Below, one piece after another: positions 1 to 7,011 of a stretch of DNA of 13,371 bases (position 1 is its first letter; every line of letters begins with the position of its first letter). This DNA is from Gemmatimonadota bacterium (GTDB taxonomy: Bacteria > Gemmatimonadota > Gemmatimonadetes > Gemmatimonadales > GWC2-71-9), in assembly GCA_003220975.1 (NCBI GenBank), contig QHTX01000182.1, positions 1,544-14,914 of the forward strand. The letters are read 5' to 3'. Below the pieces are notes generated by a model. It was not told where the DNA came from, did not search any database, and saw only the letters and a program-made list of their open reading frames with translations. The translations under genes were made by a program, and so were the position numbers.

Positions 1-974
1 TCGGGGTGATCTGGACGGTCCCGGTGATCTGGACGGTCGGGCCGCCGGCGACGGCGCTCGTCGTCGCCCCCGCCGCCCTGGTCGCCGTCGGAGGGTCGTT
101 GCTCGCGCTGTCGGACACCCGGCGGTGGGATGATCCCGGTTCCGCCGAGATCCCGCCCCCGGACTCCCACGTCACGGCGCCGGTCGCCGGTCGTCGGCCG
201 CTCCCGCACGCGGGTGACGAAGGCCTCCGAGCCCTGGCGATCCTTGAAGATGAAGCGCGGCTCGGGCCGCAGCGGCCGCGTGAAGACGACCCGCGTGCCG
301 CCGTAGTAGCGATAGGGGTAGTAGTACGGATCGTCGAAGACCACGATCCGGAAGCGGGTGCACGTGTAATCGTAGGGAACCCAGAACGGGTAGCCCACAT
401 AGGTGTGGCAATCGTAGCACAGGAAGCGCGGGTAGTCGTAGCGCTGCTGGACGTAGTAGGGGACGAGGTCGTAGTCCCAATCGCTGTAGCCGCCCGGCAC
501 GATGCGCTGCGCCAGATCGGTGAGGGCGACGTACGGGTCACCGCGGATGCGGCCGTCGGCGATGACCCGATAATCCCAGTGGTCGCCGCTCTCGATGGCG
601 TCGTAGACGAAGGGGTCGGCCGCCGTGACGGCGAAGACGTATCCCTCGCCGGGGAAATCGTCGATATAGAAGGCGGCCCGGTCCGAGCCGTTCAGGACCT
701 CGTAGTCGCGGCCGCCGCGGGCGAAGTTGTCTTCCCACGGCTCACGCGGAAACAGCACGCGTACGCGGCCATCGGTGTCGACGCGCAGGATCGTGACGTA
801 GGCGTCCTGATCGGCGCGGAAGTAGACGCGCACGGATTGTCCGGAGCCATACGGATCGTCGCCGCGGTTGGTCCACACCTCGATGCGGGCGCGGTAGTCA
901 CCGCTGGTCGGGGCGTGCGCGGGCGCGCGGTCGGCAACGGTGAGCACGCTGAGCAAGCCTAAGGTCGTGAACAT
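1..974 (-). CDS. Exported DUF4384-domain protein, 3' end beyond window
   Basis: The reverse frame from ATG at 974-972 stays open for 324 codons to the window edge, so the C-terminus is not seen. Residues 1-21 look like a signal peptide: a hydrophobic stretch, then an AHA cleavage site. Residues about 37-100 resemble DUF4384, with a core reading SVRVYFRADQDAYVTILRVD followed by a Gly-Arg turn and VRVLFPREPW. Residues about 160-245 are unusually rich in Tyr, Phe, Trp and Asp and include C186-Y-D-C189-H190 and C205. From about residue 255 the chain is low-complexity Arg/Gly/Pro/Asp, ending in an RPDH-type repeat. A GGAGG lies 8 bases before the ATG. Function is unknown; DUF4384 proteins are generally secreted or envelope-associated. 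The open frame of similar length on the opposite strand has no recognisable domain. The gene is divergent from the DUF58 gene. Confidence 0.82.
   Translation of the reverse strand, partial: MFTTLGLLSVLTVADRAPAHAPTSGDYRARIEVWTNRGDDPYGSGQSVRVYFRADQDAYVTILRVDTDGRVRVLFPREPWEDNFARGGRDYEVLNGSDRAAFYIDDFPGEGYVFAVTAADPFVYDAIESGDHWDYRVIADGRIRGDPYVALTDLAQRIVPGGYSDWDYDLVPYYVQQRYDYPRFLCYDCHTYVGYPFWVPYDYTCTRFRIVVFDDPYYYPYRYYGGTRVVFTRPLRPEPRFIFKDRQGSEAFVTRVRERPTTGDRRRDVGVRGRDLGGTGIIPPPGVRQREQRPSDGDQGGGGDDERRRRRPDRPDHRDRPDHP
5..38 (-). repeat. Two 16-base direct repeats, period 18, coding an RPDH tail
   Basis: GGTGATCTGGACGGTC occurs at 5-20 and again at 23-38. On the coding (minus) strand this gives two copies of a six-residue unit (DRPDHR-like) in the C-terminal tail of the DUF4384 protein. 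The array may continue past the window edge. Confidence 0.75.
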
Positions 975-1145
975 GGGACTCCCCTCCATCCGCAGCAGGG
1001 GGCAGGTTGCATGCCAGGTGCCCAGCCATCCGGGCCGTGAGATAACCGATTGGCATGGTTACCGTTGTGATCGTGAGACGGGCATCACCTTGGCCCCGGT
1101 GTCCTCTACCCGGGACAAACCGCCGGCCATTACCTTCCGCGAGCC
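975..1145. promoter_or_regulatory. Divergent intergenic region, probable promoters both ways
   Basis: This 171-base gap separates two divergently oriented genes and is the only sizeable non-coding stretch, so both promoters should lie here or close by. It includes a less GC-rich patch at about 1040-1075. On the minus strand a TTATCT at 1045-1040 could be a -10 element for the DUF4384 gene, but I see no good -35 at the right spacing. A 5-base inverted repeat, TAACC/GGTTA, sits at 1043-1047 and 1057-1061. No convincing promoter or Shine-Dalgarno is visible for the plus-strand gene. The call rests on position rather than on motif quality. Confidence 0.35.
983..987 (-). promoter_or_regulatory. 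Shine-Dalgarno GGAGG of the DUF4384 gene
   Basis: Read on the minus strand, GGAGG ends 8 bases before the ATG at 974-972. It supports both the strand choice and this start codon over internal alternatives. Confidence 0.7.
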
Positions 1146-2030
1146 ATGACTGACGTGCAGCGCGTCGATCTGCTGGATCCCGCCGAAGTCGCTCGCCTCG
1201 GTGGGATCGAGATCGTGGCGCAGGGGGTCGTGGAGGGGTTCCTCGCCGGCATCCACCGCTCGCCATTCCGCGGGTTCTCGGTCGAGTTCACCGAGCACCG
1301 CGCCTATCAGCCGGGCGACGAGCCGCGCTATCTCGACTGGAAGATGCTCGCCCGCTCCGACCGCTTGTTCGTCAAGCAGTTCGAGGAGGAGACGAATTTG
1401 CGGGCGATGATCCTGGTCGACGCGAGCCGCTCGATGGCGTGGCGCGGCGCGCCGGCGCGCCTCACGAAGCGCGCCTACGGCGATCGTCTGGCGGCGGCCC
1501 TGGCGCTCATCCTGCTGCGCCAGCGGGACGCGACGGGCCTCATCACCTTCGACGAAGCGGTTCGCGAGGTCGTGCCGGCGCGCGTGAAGTCCGGACAGTG
1601 GGCCCGACTGGTGCGCGGGCTCGTGAGGACGCCGGACGGACGCGGCACGGCGGCGCAGGCGGCGCTGGTGCGGCTCACGGCCCTGCTGGCGCGGCGCGGG
1701 CTCGTGGTCCTGGTCTCCGACCTGCTGTTCGACCGCGACCTCGCGCTCACGGCGCTGCGCTACCTGCGCCACCGCGGCCATCAGGTGATCGTCGTGCATC
1801 TGATGGATCCGGCGGAGGCCGAGCTCTCGGGACCCCCCGAGGTGCGGTTCCGCGATCCCGAGTCGGCGGCCAGCGTGGTGGTGCGGCCGCGCGAGCTGGC
1901 CCGCGTGTACGGCGAGACGGTGCGGCGCGAGATCGCGGCGTGGCGCACGGCATGCCGGCGGCACGGGATCGCCTACCATCATGTCTTGACGGACATGCCG
2001 TTCGGTATGGCGCTGCGGCTGCTGGCGTGA
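1146..2030 (+). CDS. DUF58 family protein (von Willebrand A-like)
   Basis: 294 residues, close to the usual 290-310 for short DUF58 proteins. The signature segment is clear: FTEHRAYQPGDEPRYLDWK at residues 48-66, followed by RSDRLFVKQFEEETN (70-84). A metal-ion-dependent adhesion site of DxSxS type follows at D92-A-S94-R-S96, preceded by hydrophobic strand residues 87-91, as in vWA folds. No signal peptide or membrane segment is seen, so it is probably cytosolic or peripherally attached. DUF58 proteins usually work with a MoxR AAA+ ATPase and BatA-type membrane proteins in envelope or stress functions. Here the BatA-like partner follows at once, but no moxR gene lies upstream. The ATG at 1146 gives the complete domain, although its Shine-Dalgarno is weak. 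The stop overlaps the next start as GTGA. Confidence 0.93.
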   Translation: MTDVQRVDLLDPAEVARLGGIEIVAQGVVEGFLAGIHRSPFRGFSVEFTEHRAYQPGDEPRYLDWKMLARSDRLFVKQFEEETNLRAMILVDASRSMAWRGAPARLTKRAYGDRLAAALALILLRQRDATGLITFDEAVREVVPARVKSGQWARLVRGLVRTPDGRGTAAQAALVRLTALLARRGLVVLVSDLLFDRDLALTALRYLRHRGHQVIVVHLMDPAEAELSGPPEVRFRDPESAASVVVRPRELARVYGETVRREIAAWRTACRRHGIAYHHVLTDMPFGMALRLLA

Positions 2031-3760
2031 CGTTCCTGCATCCGCTGGCGCTGGTGGGACTCGTGGCGGCCGCGATCCCCGCACTGCTGCACCTGCTCGA
2101 GCGCCGCGTTCCCCCCGAGGCCGAGTTTCCCCCTCTCCGCTACCTGAGCGAGGCCGAGCGTCAGAGCGCGCGTCGCCTGAAGCTACGCCATCTCCTGCTC
2201 CTGATCCTGCGCACGCTGCTGATCGTGCTCATCGTGCTCGCGGCGGCGCGGCCGCTCGTCCCGGCTCGGACCGGAGGGGCAACGGTCCACGCGCCCACGG
2301 CGCTCGCGCTGATCCTCGATAACTCGGCATCCTCGGGCGTGGTCGTGGATGGGCGGCCGGTGCTCGATCGCCTTCGGGCGGTAGCCCGCGGGTCGCTCGC
2401 GCGCACCGCGGCGGGCGACCGGGTGTGGCTCATCCTCGCGGACGGCGTCGCTCGTGGGGGGGTGCGCGAGCGACTGCTGGCGACGGTGGACAGCGCGGCG
2501 GTGTCGCCGCGGCGACTCGACCTCTCGGCCGCGGTGCAGCAGGCCGCGCGGCTGGTGGATGCCGAGCCGCTCCCGGCGCGAGAGGTGCACGTCGTCAGCG
2601 ACCTGCAGCGCACCGCCCTGGGCGCTGGGCGTGCCGACGTGCCGCGCGGTGTCCGGGTGCTGGCGCTCGCGCCCCCGCCGCAACCGCCCGCGAACCGGGG
2701 CATCGGCACGGCGCGCGTCACGGACGGAGCCGTGACGGTCGGCGTCGTCGGCACGCCGGGCGCGGCGGCGGCGGCCGTGACGGTGCGCGTGCGCGGTCGC
2801 GAAGTGGGTCGCGCGCTCGCGGCACCGGGAGCGGCGGTTTCCATCGCCTTGCCACCGCTTGCGCCCGGCTGGTGGGTGGGGGAGGCGACGCTCGACCCCG
2901 ACGAGCTGCGCGCGGACGACCGCCGCGTGTTCGCCTGGCGCGTCGCCCCCCCCGCCCGGGTGACGGCGCCGCAGGACGCGGGCCCCTTCGTGGCCGCCGC
3001 GCTCGCCGTGCTCGCGGAGGGCGGCAAGGTGGGGATAGCGGGGGCGGGGGGGGCGGGGGGGGCACGTGGCCCGGACGTCTCCATCGGCGAGCGGCCCGAC
3101 GGAAGGGGGGGAGCGCGGACGAACGTCGTGATCCCCCCGGTGGACGCTGCGCTCGTCGGCCAGGTCAATCGCGCGCTGGCGGCGGGCGGGGGCCCTTGGA
3201 GGTTCGGCGGACCGGGAACTCCAGGCCCGATCGCGGCGTCGAGTGTGGCGGGGATCGACGGGATTCAGGTGACGCGGCGGTATCGGCTGGAAGGGGGCGA
3301 GGACAGCACAGTCGTCGCGAGGGTGAACGGCGAGCCGTGGCTGGTGCGCGACCCGGGGGAGGGGCGCGTGCTGCTCCTGGGCAGCCGCCTCGACACGGCT
3401 TGGACCGCGCTCCCCGCGGCGCCGGCGTTCGTGCCGTTTGTGGATGCGCTCGTGAACCGGCTGGCGCGGGGCGAAGCGCCGGTCGCGGAAGCGGAAGGCG
3501 CGCCGCGCGTGGAGTTCCGCACGCGCGGCACGGACACCGTGGGCGCGACGGTCTACGGAATCGACGCCCGCGAATCGGAGCTCGCGGCGGCGCCGCCCGC
3601 GTTGGTGCGCCGGCTGTTGGGCGCGGAGGTGCTCGAGGACCCTGCCTTTGCCGCCGCGCGCTTCGCCGGCACCGGGCGCGCCGACGGGAGCTGGCTCCTC
3701 CTGGCGCTCGCGCTGGTCGTGGCCGTCGTGGAGCTGGGGGTCGCGACGCTCACCCGCTGA
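2027..3760 (+). CDS. BatA-like membrane protein (aerotolerance N-terminal domain)
   Basis: Starting at GTG 2027, which overlaps the DUF58 stop as GTGA, the product is 577 residues and begins MTFLHPLALVGLVAAAIPAL, the characteristic start of the BatA/aerotolerance N-terminal domain. The frame is open far upstream, but that part overlaps DUF58 and has no homology signal. Membrane segments are at about residues 3-23, 56-76 and 555-575. The region between is mostly extracytoplasmic, with a vWA-like strand and a DxSxS-type site at D98-N-S100-A-S102. Residues about 335-346 are a Gly/Ala run coded by long G tracts, probably a linker. Beyond it, from about residue 400, are a conserved-looking beta-rich part and the last membrane helix. 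It likely works with DUF58 at the inner membrane; substrate or partner is unknown. Its TGA overlaps the mfd ATG. Confidence 0.88.
   Translation: MTFLHPLALVGLVAAAIPALLHLLERRVPPEAEFPPLRYLSEAERQSARRLKLRHLLLLILRTLLIVLIVLAAARPLVPARTGGATVHAPTALALILDNSASSGVVVDGRPVLDRLRAVARGSLARTAAGDRVWLILADGVARGGVRERLLATVDSAAVSPRRLDLSAAVQQAARLVDAEPLPAREVHVVSDLQRTALGAGRADVPRGVRVLALAPPPQPPANRGIGTARVTDGAVTVGVVGTPGAAAAAVTVRVRGREVGRALAAPGAAVSIALPPLAPGWWVGEATLDPDELRADDRRVFAWRVAPPARVTAPQDAGPFVAAALAVLAEGGKVGIAGAGGAGGARGPDVSIGERPDGRGGARTNVVIPPVDAALVGQVNRALAAGGGPWRFGGPGTPGPIAASSVAGIDGIQVTRRYRLEGGEDSTVVARVNGEPWLVRDPGEGRVLLLGSRLDTAWTALPAAPAFVPFVDALVNRLARGEAPVAEAEGAPRVEFRTRGTDTVGATVYGIDARESELAAAPPALVRRLLGAEVLEDPAFAAARFAGTGRADGSWLLLALALVVAVVELGVATLTR
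3031..3062 (+). repeat. G-tract cluster, possible G-quadruplex and slippage site
   Basis: Four G runs of 4, 5, 8 and 8 bases (3031-3034, 3040-3044, 3046-3053, 3055-3062) lie on the coding strand inside the BatA-like gene. The last three are separated by single C bases. They code a Gly/Ala linker. The arrangement meets the usual G4 pattern and is a homopolymer slippage risk. The reading frame is intact on both sides in this sequence. Confidence 0.6.
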
Positions 3761-5109
3761 TGTCCCTCGACTTCCTGATTGATCGTCTGGACGAGCTGCC
3801 GGCGACGCGCGCGCTGGCGGTGCAGCTGCCCGCGCCCGGCGCACGACTCGGCGTCGCGGGGCTCCCGGGCTCGAGCGCCGTCGTGCTACTCGCCGCCCTG
3901 GCCCGCCGGCTGCCGCAACGCGTGTTCGTCGTCGTCACACCGACGCCCACCGACGCCGAACGCTGGCTCGCCGACGGGCAGACCCTCGTCGGCGACTCCG
4001 CCGTGCTGTATCCGCAGCGGGAGGCCCTGGGGGCGGAAGAGCCGCACTTCGAGATCGCGGGCGAACGCATCGAAACGCTCGAGCAGCTGCTGTCGGGCGC
4101 CGTGCGGATCGTCGTGACGACGGCGCGCGCCACCGCCGAGCACACGGGTGTGCCGGCGGCGCTCGAGTCCATGCGACTGGTGCTCCAGGCAGGGGAGCGG
4201 GGAGGGGGGAGCGGTACCCTCAGCGACATCGCCCGGCGCCTGGAAGCGATGGGCTATACCCGGGTCCCCACGGTCACGGAAGTGGCGCAGTTCAGCGTGC
4301 GCGGCGGCATTCTCGACGCGTACGGGTTCGGCATGGCCGCGCCCGCGCGGATCGAATGGTGGGGAGACGAGATCGTGTCGCTCCGCAGCTTCGATCTCGA
4401 CTCGCAGCGCTCGGGGGAGCCGGTCGACCGGGTGACGGTGCTTCCCGTAAAGACGGAGGCGACGGCGCGACGCGACGACGGAACGACGGAGCGACGGTCG
4501 CTCCTCGATCTGCTGCCCAGTGACGCCCTGGTCGTGCTGGAACAGGAGGCCGCGCTGGAGCAGGAAGTCGACCGCGCGTGGGCTGAGGCGGCGCATCATC
4601 TCGACGTGGCGCGCCGGCTGGGTGAGGAGCCCCCGGCGCGCGAGGCCTTGTTCGTCGAGCCCGGAGCGTGGCGCCGGCAGCTCACCCGATTCGGCCGGCT
4701 GGCGCTGAACGCGGACGATGCGGCGGCGCGGTTCCCCTTGGCCCCGCCGGACGCGGTGGACCGGGACATCAGACAACTGCGACGCATCGTCGCCGGCGAG
4801 CCGCCCACCGTGATTCTGTGCGACAACGAGGGGCAGCTCGAGCGCCTCGACGAGCTGCTGGACACGCAACGGGCGACGCTCGCCGTGGGTGCGCTCGACG
4901 GCGGGTTCGTCCTCCCCGGGCTCCGGGTGCTCACGGATCACGAGATCTTCCGCCGCGCGCGCCGGTTGCGGCGGCCGCGGCGCTATCGCGAGGCCGCGCC
5001 GACCGCGGCGACGCGCGCCCTCGCCTCCGGGGACTACGTCGTGCACCTGGAGCACGGGATCGGGATCTCGAGGTCGCCGTGGTCGAGTACGCGGGCGGCG
5101 ACCGGCTGA
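3760..5109 (+). CDS. mfd: Mfd transcription-repair coupling factor, N-terminal part of a frameshifted gene
   Basis: Mfd is an ATP-driven translocase that removes RNA polymerase stalled at DNA lesions and recruits UvrA. This frame runs from ATG 3760, overlapping the previous TGA, to a stop at 5107-5109. Residues 1-436 are authentic Mfd: the UvrB-like module (residues about 1-330, with YPQREALGAEEPHFEIAGER and the later FSVRGGILDAYGFG motif), domain D3, and then GDYVVHLEHGIG at the entry to the RNA-polymerase-interaction domain. Residues 437-449 are out of frame. The remainder continues in another frame from about 5067. Compared with E. coli Mfd, about 40 bases are missing between HGIG and EYAGGDRL. 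As written the product would lack the helicase motor. It is either a real mutation or a sequencing/assembly error; the rest of both halves looks under selection. Confidence 0.88.
   Translation: MSLDFLIDRLDELPATRALAVQLPAPGARLGVAGLPGSSAVVLLAALARRLPQRVFVVVTPTPTDAERWLADGQTLVGDSAVLYPQREALGAEEPHFEIAGERIETLEQLLSGAVRIVVTTARATAEHTGVPAALESMRLVLQAGERGGGSGTLSDIARRLEAMGYTRVPTVTEVAQFSVRGGILDAYGFGMAAPARIEWWGDEIVSLRSFDLDSQRSGEPVDRVTVLPVKTEATARRDDGTTERRSLLDLLPSDALVVLEQEAALEQEVDRAWAEAAHHLDVARRLGEEPPAREALFVEPGAWRRQLTRFGRLALNADDAAARFPLAPPDAVDRDIRQLRRIVAGEPPTVILCDNEGQLERLDELLDTQRATLAVGALDGGFVLPGLRVLTDHEIFRRARRLRRPRRYREAAPTAATRALASGDYVVHLEHGIGISRSPWSSTRAATG
4192..4213 (+). repeat. GGGGAGC-type purine repeat, copy 1 (in mfd)
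   Basis: AGGGGAGCGGGGAGGGGGGA-like sequence lies within the N-terminal module and codes a Gly/Arg/Ser loop just before SGTLSDIARRLE. It is the loosest of three similar tracts in the window; the others are at 6522-6545 and 10015-10053. Confidence 0.5.
5056..5090 (+). other. mfd: Frameshift/deletion junction inside mfd
   Basis: HGIG is read in one frame up to about 5064, and LEVAVVEYAGGDRL is read in another from 5067. Only 20 bases (5065-5084) separate the last Gly codon of HGIG from the EYAGG codons. The homologous E. coli interval is 20 residues (60 bases), as I recall that sequence. About 40 bases therefore appear lost, which changes the frame by one and removes the first strands of the RNA-polymerase-interaction domain. 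Confidence 0.8.
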
Positions 5110-7001
5110 ATGTGCCGCTGTACCGGTTGGATCAGCTCGAGCCGTACCGCGCGGCCGGCGACGGCGACGCGCCGCCGCCGCGGCTGCATCACCTGGGCGC
5201 CACCACCTGGCAGCGGCAACGGGAGAAAACGCGCGCCGCGATCCGGCGGATGGCGGTCGAGCTGCTCGACCTGTACGCGCGGCGCCAGCTGGCGTCGGGC
5301 TTCGCGTTTCCGCCCGACACCGCGTGGCAACGCGAGCTCGAGTCGGCGTTCCTGTACGAGGACACGCCGGACCAGCGGCGCGCGTCGGAGGAAGTGAAGC
5401 GCGACATGGAGCGGCCGCGCCCGATGGACCGGCTGCTCGTGGGGGACGTGGGTTACGGGAAGACCGAGGTCGCGCTGCGGGCCGCGTTCAAAGCCGTGCA
5501 GGCCGGGAAGCAGGTCGCGGTGCTCGTGCCCACGACGATTCTCGCCGAGCAGCACGGCCGCACCTTTCGCGAACGGCTCGCGGACTACCCGGTACGGATC
5601 GAGGTGCTGTCGCGCTTCCGCACGCCCGCCGAAACGCGCCGGTCCCTCGTCCAGCTCGCCCGCGGCGATTTGGACATCGTGATCGGCACCCACCGGCTGC
5701 TATCCCGAGACCTAGGGTTCCATGATCTCGGCCTGTTGATCGTGGACGAAGAGCACCGCTTCGGCGTGCGGCACAAGGAGCGGCTCAAGGCGCTGAAGCT
5801 CGCGGTGGACGTGCTGACGCTCACCGCGACGCCGATCCCGCGCACGCTGCACCTGTCGCTCGCGGGGCTGCGCGACCTGACGCTGCTGGAGACGCCGCCC
5901 AAGGACCGCTCGCCGGTGCTGACGTTCATCGAGCCGTGGGACGACGCGTTGATCGAGGAGGCGCTGGCGCGCGAGGTGGACCGCGCCGGTCAGGTGTACT
6001 TCGTCCACAACCGCATCGAGACGATCGACACGATCGTCGAGCGGGTGCGCGCGCTGGCCCCGCCGCGGGCCCGCGTTGCCGTGGCGCATGGCCAGCTGAA
6101 GGAGGTGGAGCTCGACGCGGTGATGGCGCGCTTCGTGCGCGGCGAAGTGGACGTGCTCGTTTCCACGATGATCGTCGAGTCCGGCCTCGACGTGCCCAAC
6201 GCCAACACGATGCTCGTGAGCCGCGCCGATCAGTTCGGGCTGGCGCAGCTGTACCAGCTGCGGGGCCGCGTGGGGCGAAGCCACCGGCGCGCCTACTGCT
6301 ACTTGCTGGTGCCGGACGTGATCGACCCCGACGCCGACGAGCGGCTGCGCGTGCTCGAGCATCACACCGACCTGGGCTCTGGATACCGCATCGCGCTGCG
6401 CGACCTCGAGCTGCGCGGCGCCGGGAACCTGCTCGGCGCGGAGCAAACGGGGCACGCGCAGACCGTCGGGTTCGACACCTATCTCCGGTGGCTCCAAGAG
6501 ATGGTGGAAGCACTCAAGAACGGGGAGCAAGGAGCGGGGAGCAGGACGTTCGCGCCGCCTGAAGTCATCTTCGATCAACCCGCCCATCTCGCGGACGACT
6601 ACGTGCCGGACGAGGCCGCGAAGCTCGATTTGTACCGGCGGCTGGCGCGGGCCTCGGAGCCTGGCGAGATTCAAGCCGTGCGCGAGGAGCTGCGCGACCG
6701 GTTCGGGCCGTTGCCCGACGCCGCCGAGCGGCTGCTCCTCGTATCCGAGCTGCGCGCGCTCGGCGCTCGGGCGGGACTCGAGACCGTGCTGGTGAAGGGC
6801 GACGAGGCGCGGCTCGCGTTCCGGCGGGACGCCCGCCCCCGTCTCGCCGGCTTGACGGCGGCGCTGGACGCGGTGCAATTCGAGGCCGACGTGCGGCGCT
6901 CGGCCCCGCTCTCCCTGCGGCTCCGCCGGCTCGGGGGCGAGGCCGTGGGCCCCGGGCTGGTGCGGGCTCTCACGGCGGTCCTGCAGGATTCTCGTACATA
7001 A
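5067..7001 (+). CDS. mfd: Mfd transcription-repair coupling factor, C-terminal part (translocase) of a frameshifted gene
   Basis: This frame carries the rest of Mfd. First comes the remainder of the RNA-polymerase-interaction domain (EYAGGDRLNVPLYRLDQLEPYR begins at 5085). The superfamily-2 motor follows, with Walker A GDVGYGKT (5442-5465), DEEH (5745-5756), LTATPIPRTL and the VGRSHRRAY arginine-finger motif. The C-terminal D7 region runs to 7001. The two halves plus the missing piece would total about 1,090 residues, near the usual 1,150. There is no good initiation site at the seam; the nearest GTG codons (5079, 5112) lack a clear ribosome site, so independent translation is doubtful. A Gly/Ser/Glu loop at 6522-6545, between motor and D7, is coded by a GGGGAGC-type repeat. 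The next gene starts 10 bases after the stop. Confidence 0.88.
   Translation, partial: LEVAVVEYAGGDRLNVPLYRLDQLEPYRAAGDGDAPPPRLHHLGATTWQRQREKTRAAIRRMAVELLDLYARRQLASGFAFPPDTAWQRELESAFLYEDTPDQRRASEEVKRDMERPRPMDRLLVGDVGYGKTEVALRAAFKAVQAGKQVAVLVPTTILAEQHGRTFRERLADYPVRIEVLSRFRTPAETRRSLVQLARGDLDIVIGTHRLLSRDLGFHDLGLLIVDEEHRFGVRHKERLKALKLAVDVLTLTATPIPRTLHLSLAGLRDLTLLETPPKDRSPVLTFIEPWDDALIEEALAREVDRAGQVYFVHNRIETIDTIVERVRALAPPRARVAVAHGQLKEVELDAVMARFVRGEVDVLVSTMIVESGLDVPNANTMLVSRADQFGLAQLYQLRGRVGRSHRRAYCYLLVPDVIDPDADERLRVLEHHTDLGSGYRIALRDLELRGAGNLLGAEQTGHAQTVGFDTYLRWLQEMVEALKNGEQGAGSRTFAPPEVIFDQPAHLADDYVPDEAAKLDLYRRLARASEPGEIQAVREELRDRFGPLPDAAERLLLVSELRALGARAGLETVLVKGDEARLAFRRDARPRLAGLTAALDAVQFEADVRRSAPLSLRLRRLGGEAVGPGLVRALTAVLQDSRT
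6522..6545 (+). repeat. GGGGAGC-type purine repeat, copy 2 (in mfd)
   Basis: The 18 bases GGGGAGCAAGGAGCGGGG at 6522-6539 match 10035-10052 in pdxA at 17 of 18 positions. They code GEQGAG in the linker between the Mfd motor and its C-terminal domain. Confidence 0.6.
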
Positions 7002-7007
7002 AGGAGA
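7001..7007 (+). promoter_or_regulatory. Strong Shine-Dalgarno AAGGAGA for the PPIase lipoprotein
   Basis: AAGGAGA starts on the last base of the mfd stop codon and leaves 4 bases before ATG 7012. It is the clearest ribosome site in the plus-strand block. It fixes this start and allows translation independent of the broken mfd upstream. Confidence 0.75.
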
Positions 7008-7011
7008 CGGC

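Noticed and set aside
6..962. Plus-strand open frame of 318 codons
   Set aside because: It is antisense to the DUF4384 gene, has a Val/Ala/Asp-biased composition and no domain, and no ribosome site. It is a high-GC shadow frame.
1043..1061. TAACC/GGTTA inverted repeat as an operator
   Set aside because: Five-base arms are too short to call; kept only as a note in the intergenic entry.
2183..3844. Minus-strand open frame of about 550 codons under the BatA-like gene
   Set aside because: Its Arg/His/Pro-rich translation has no domain, while the plus strand carries membrane and vWA signals.
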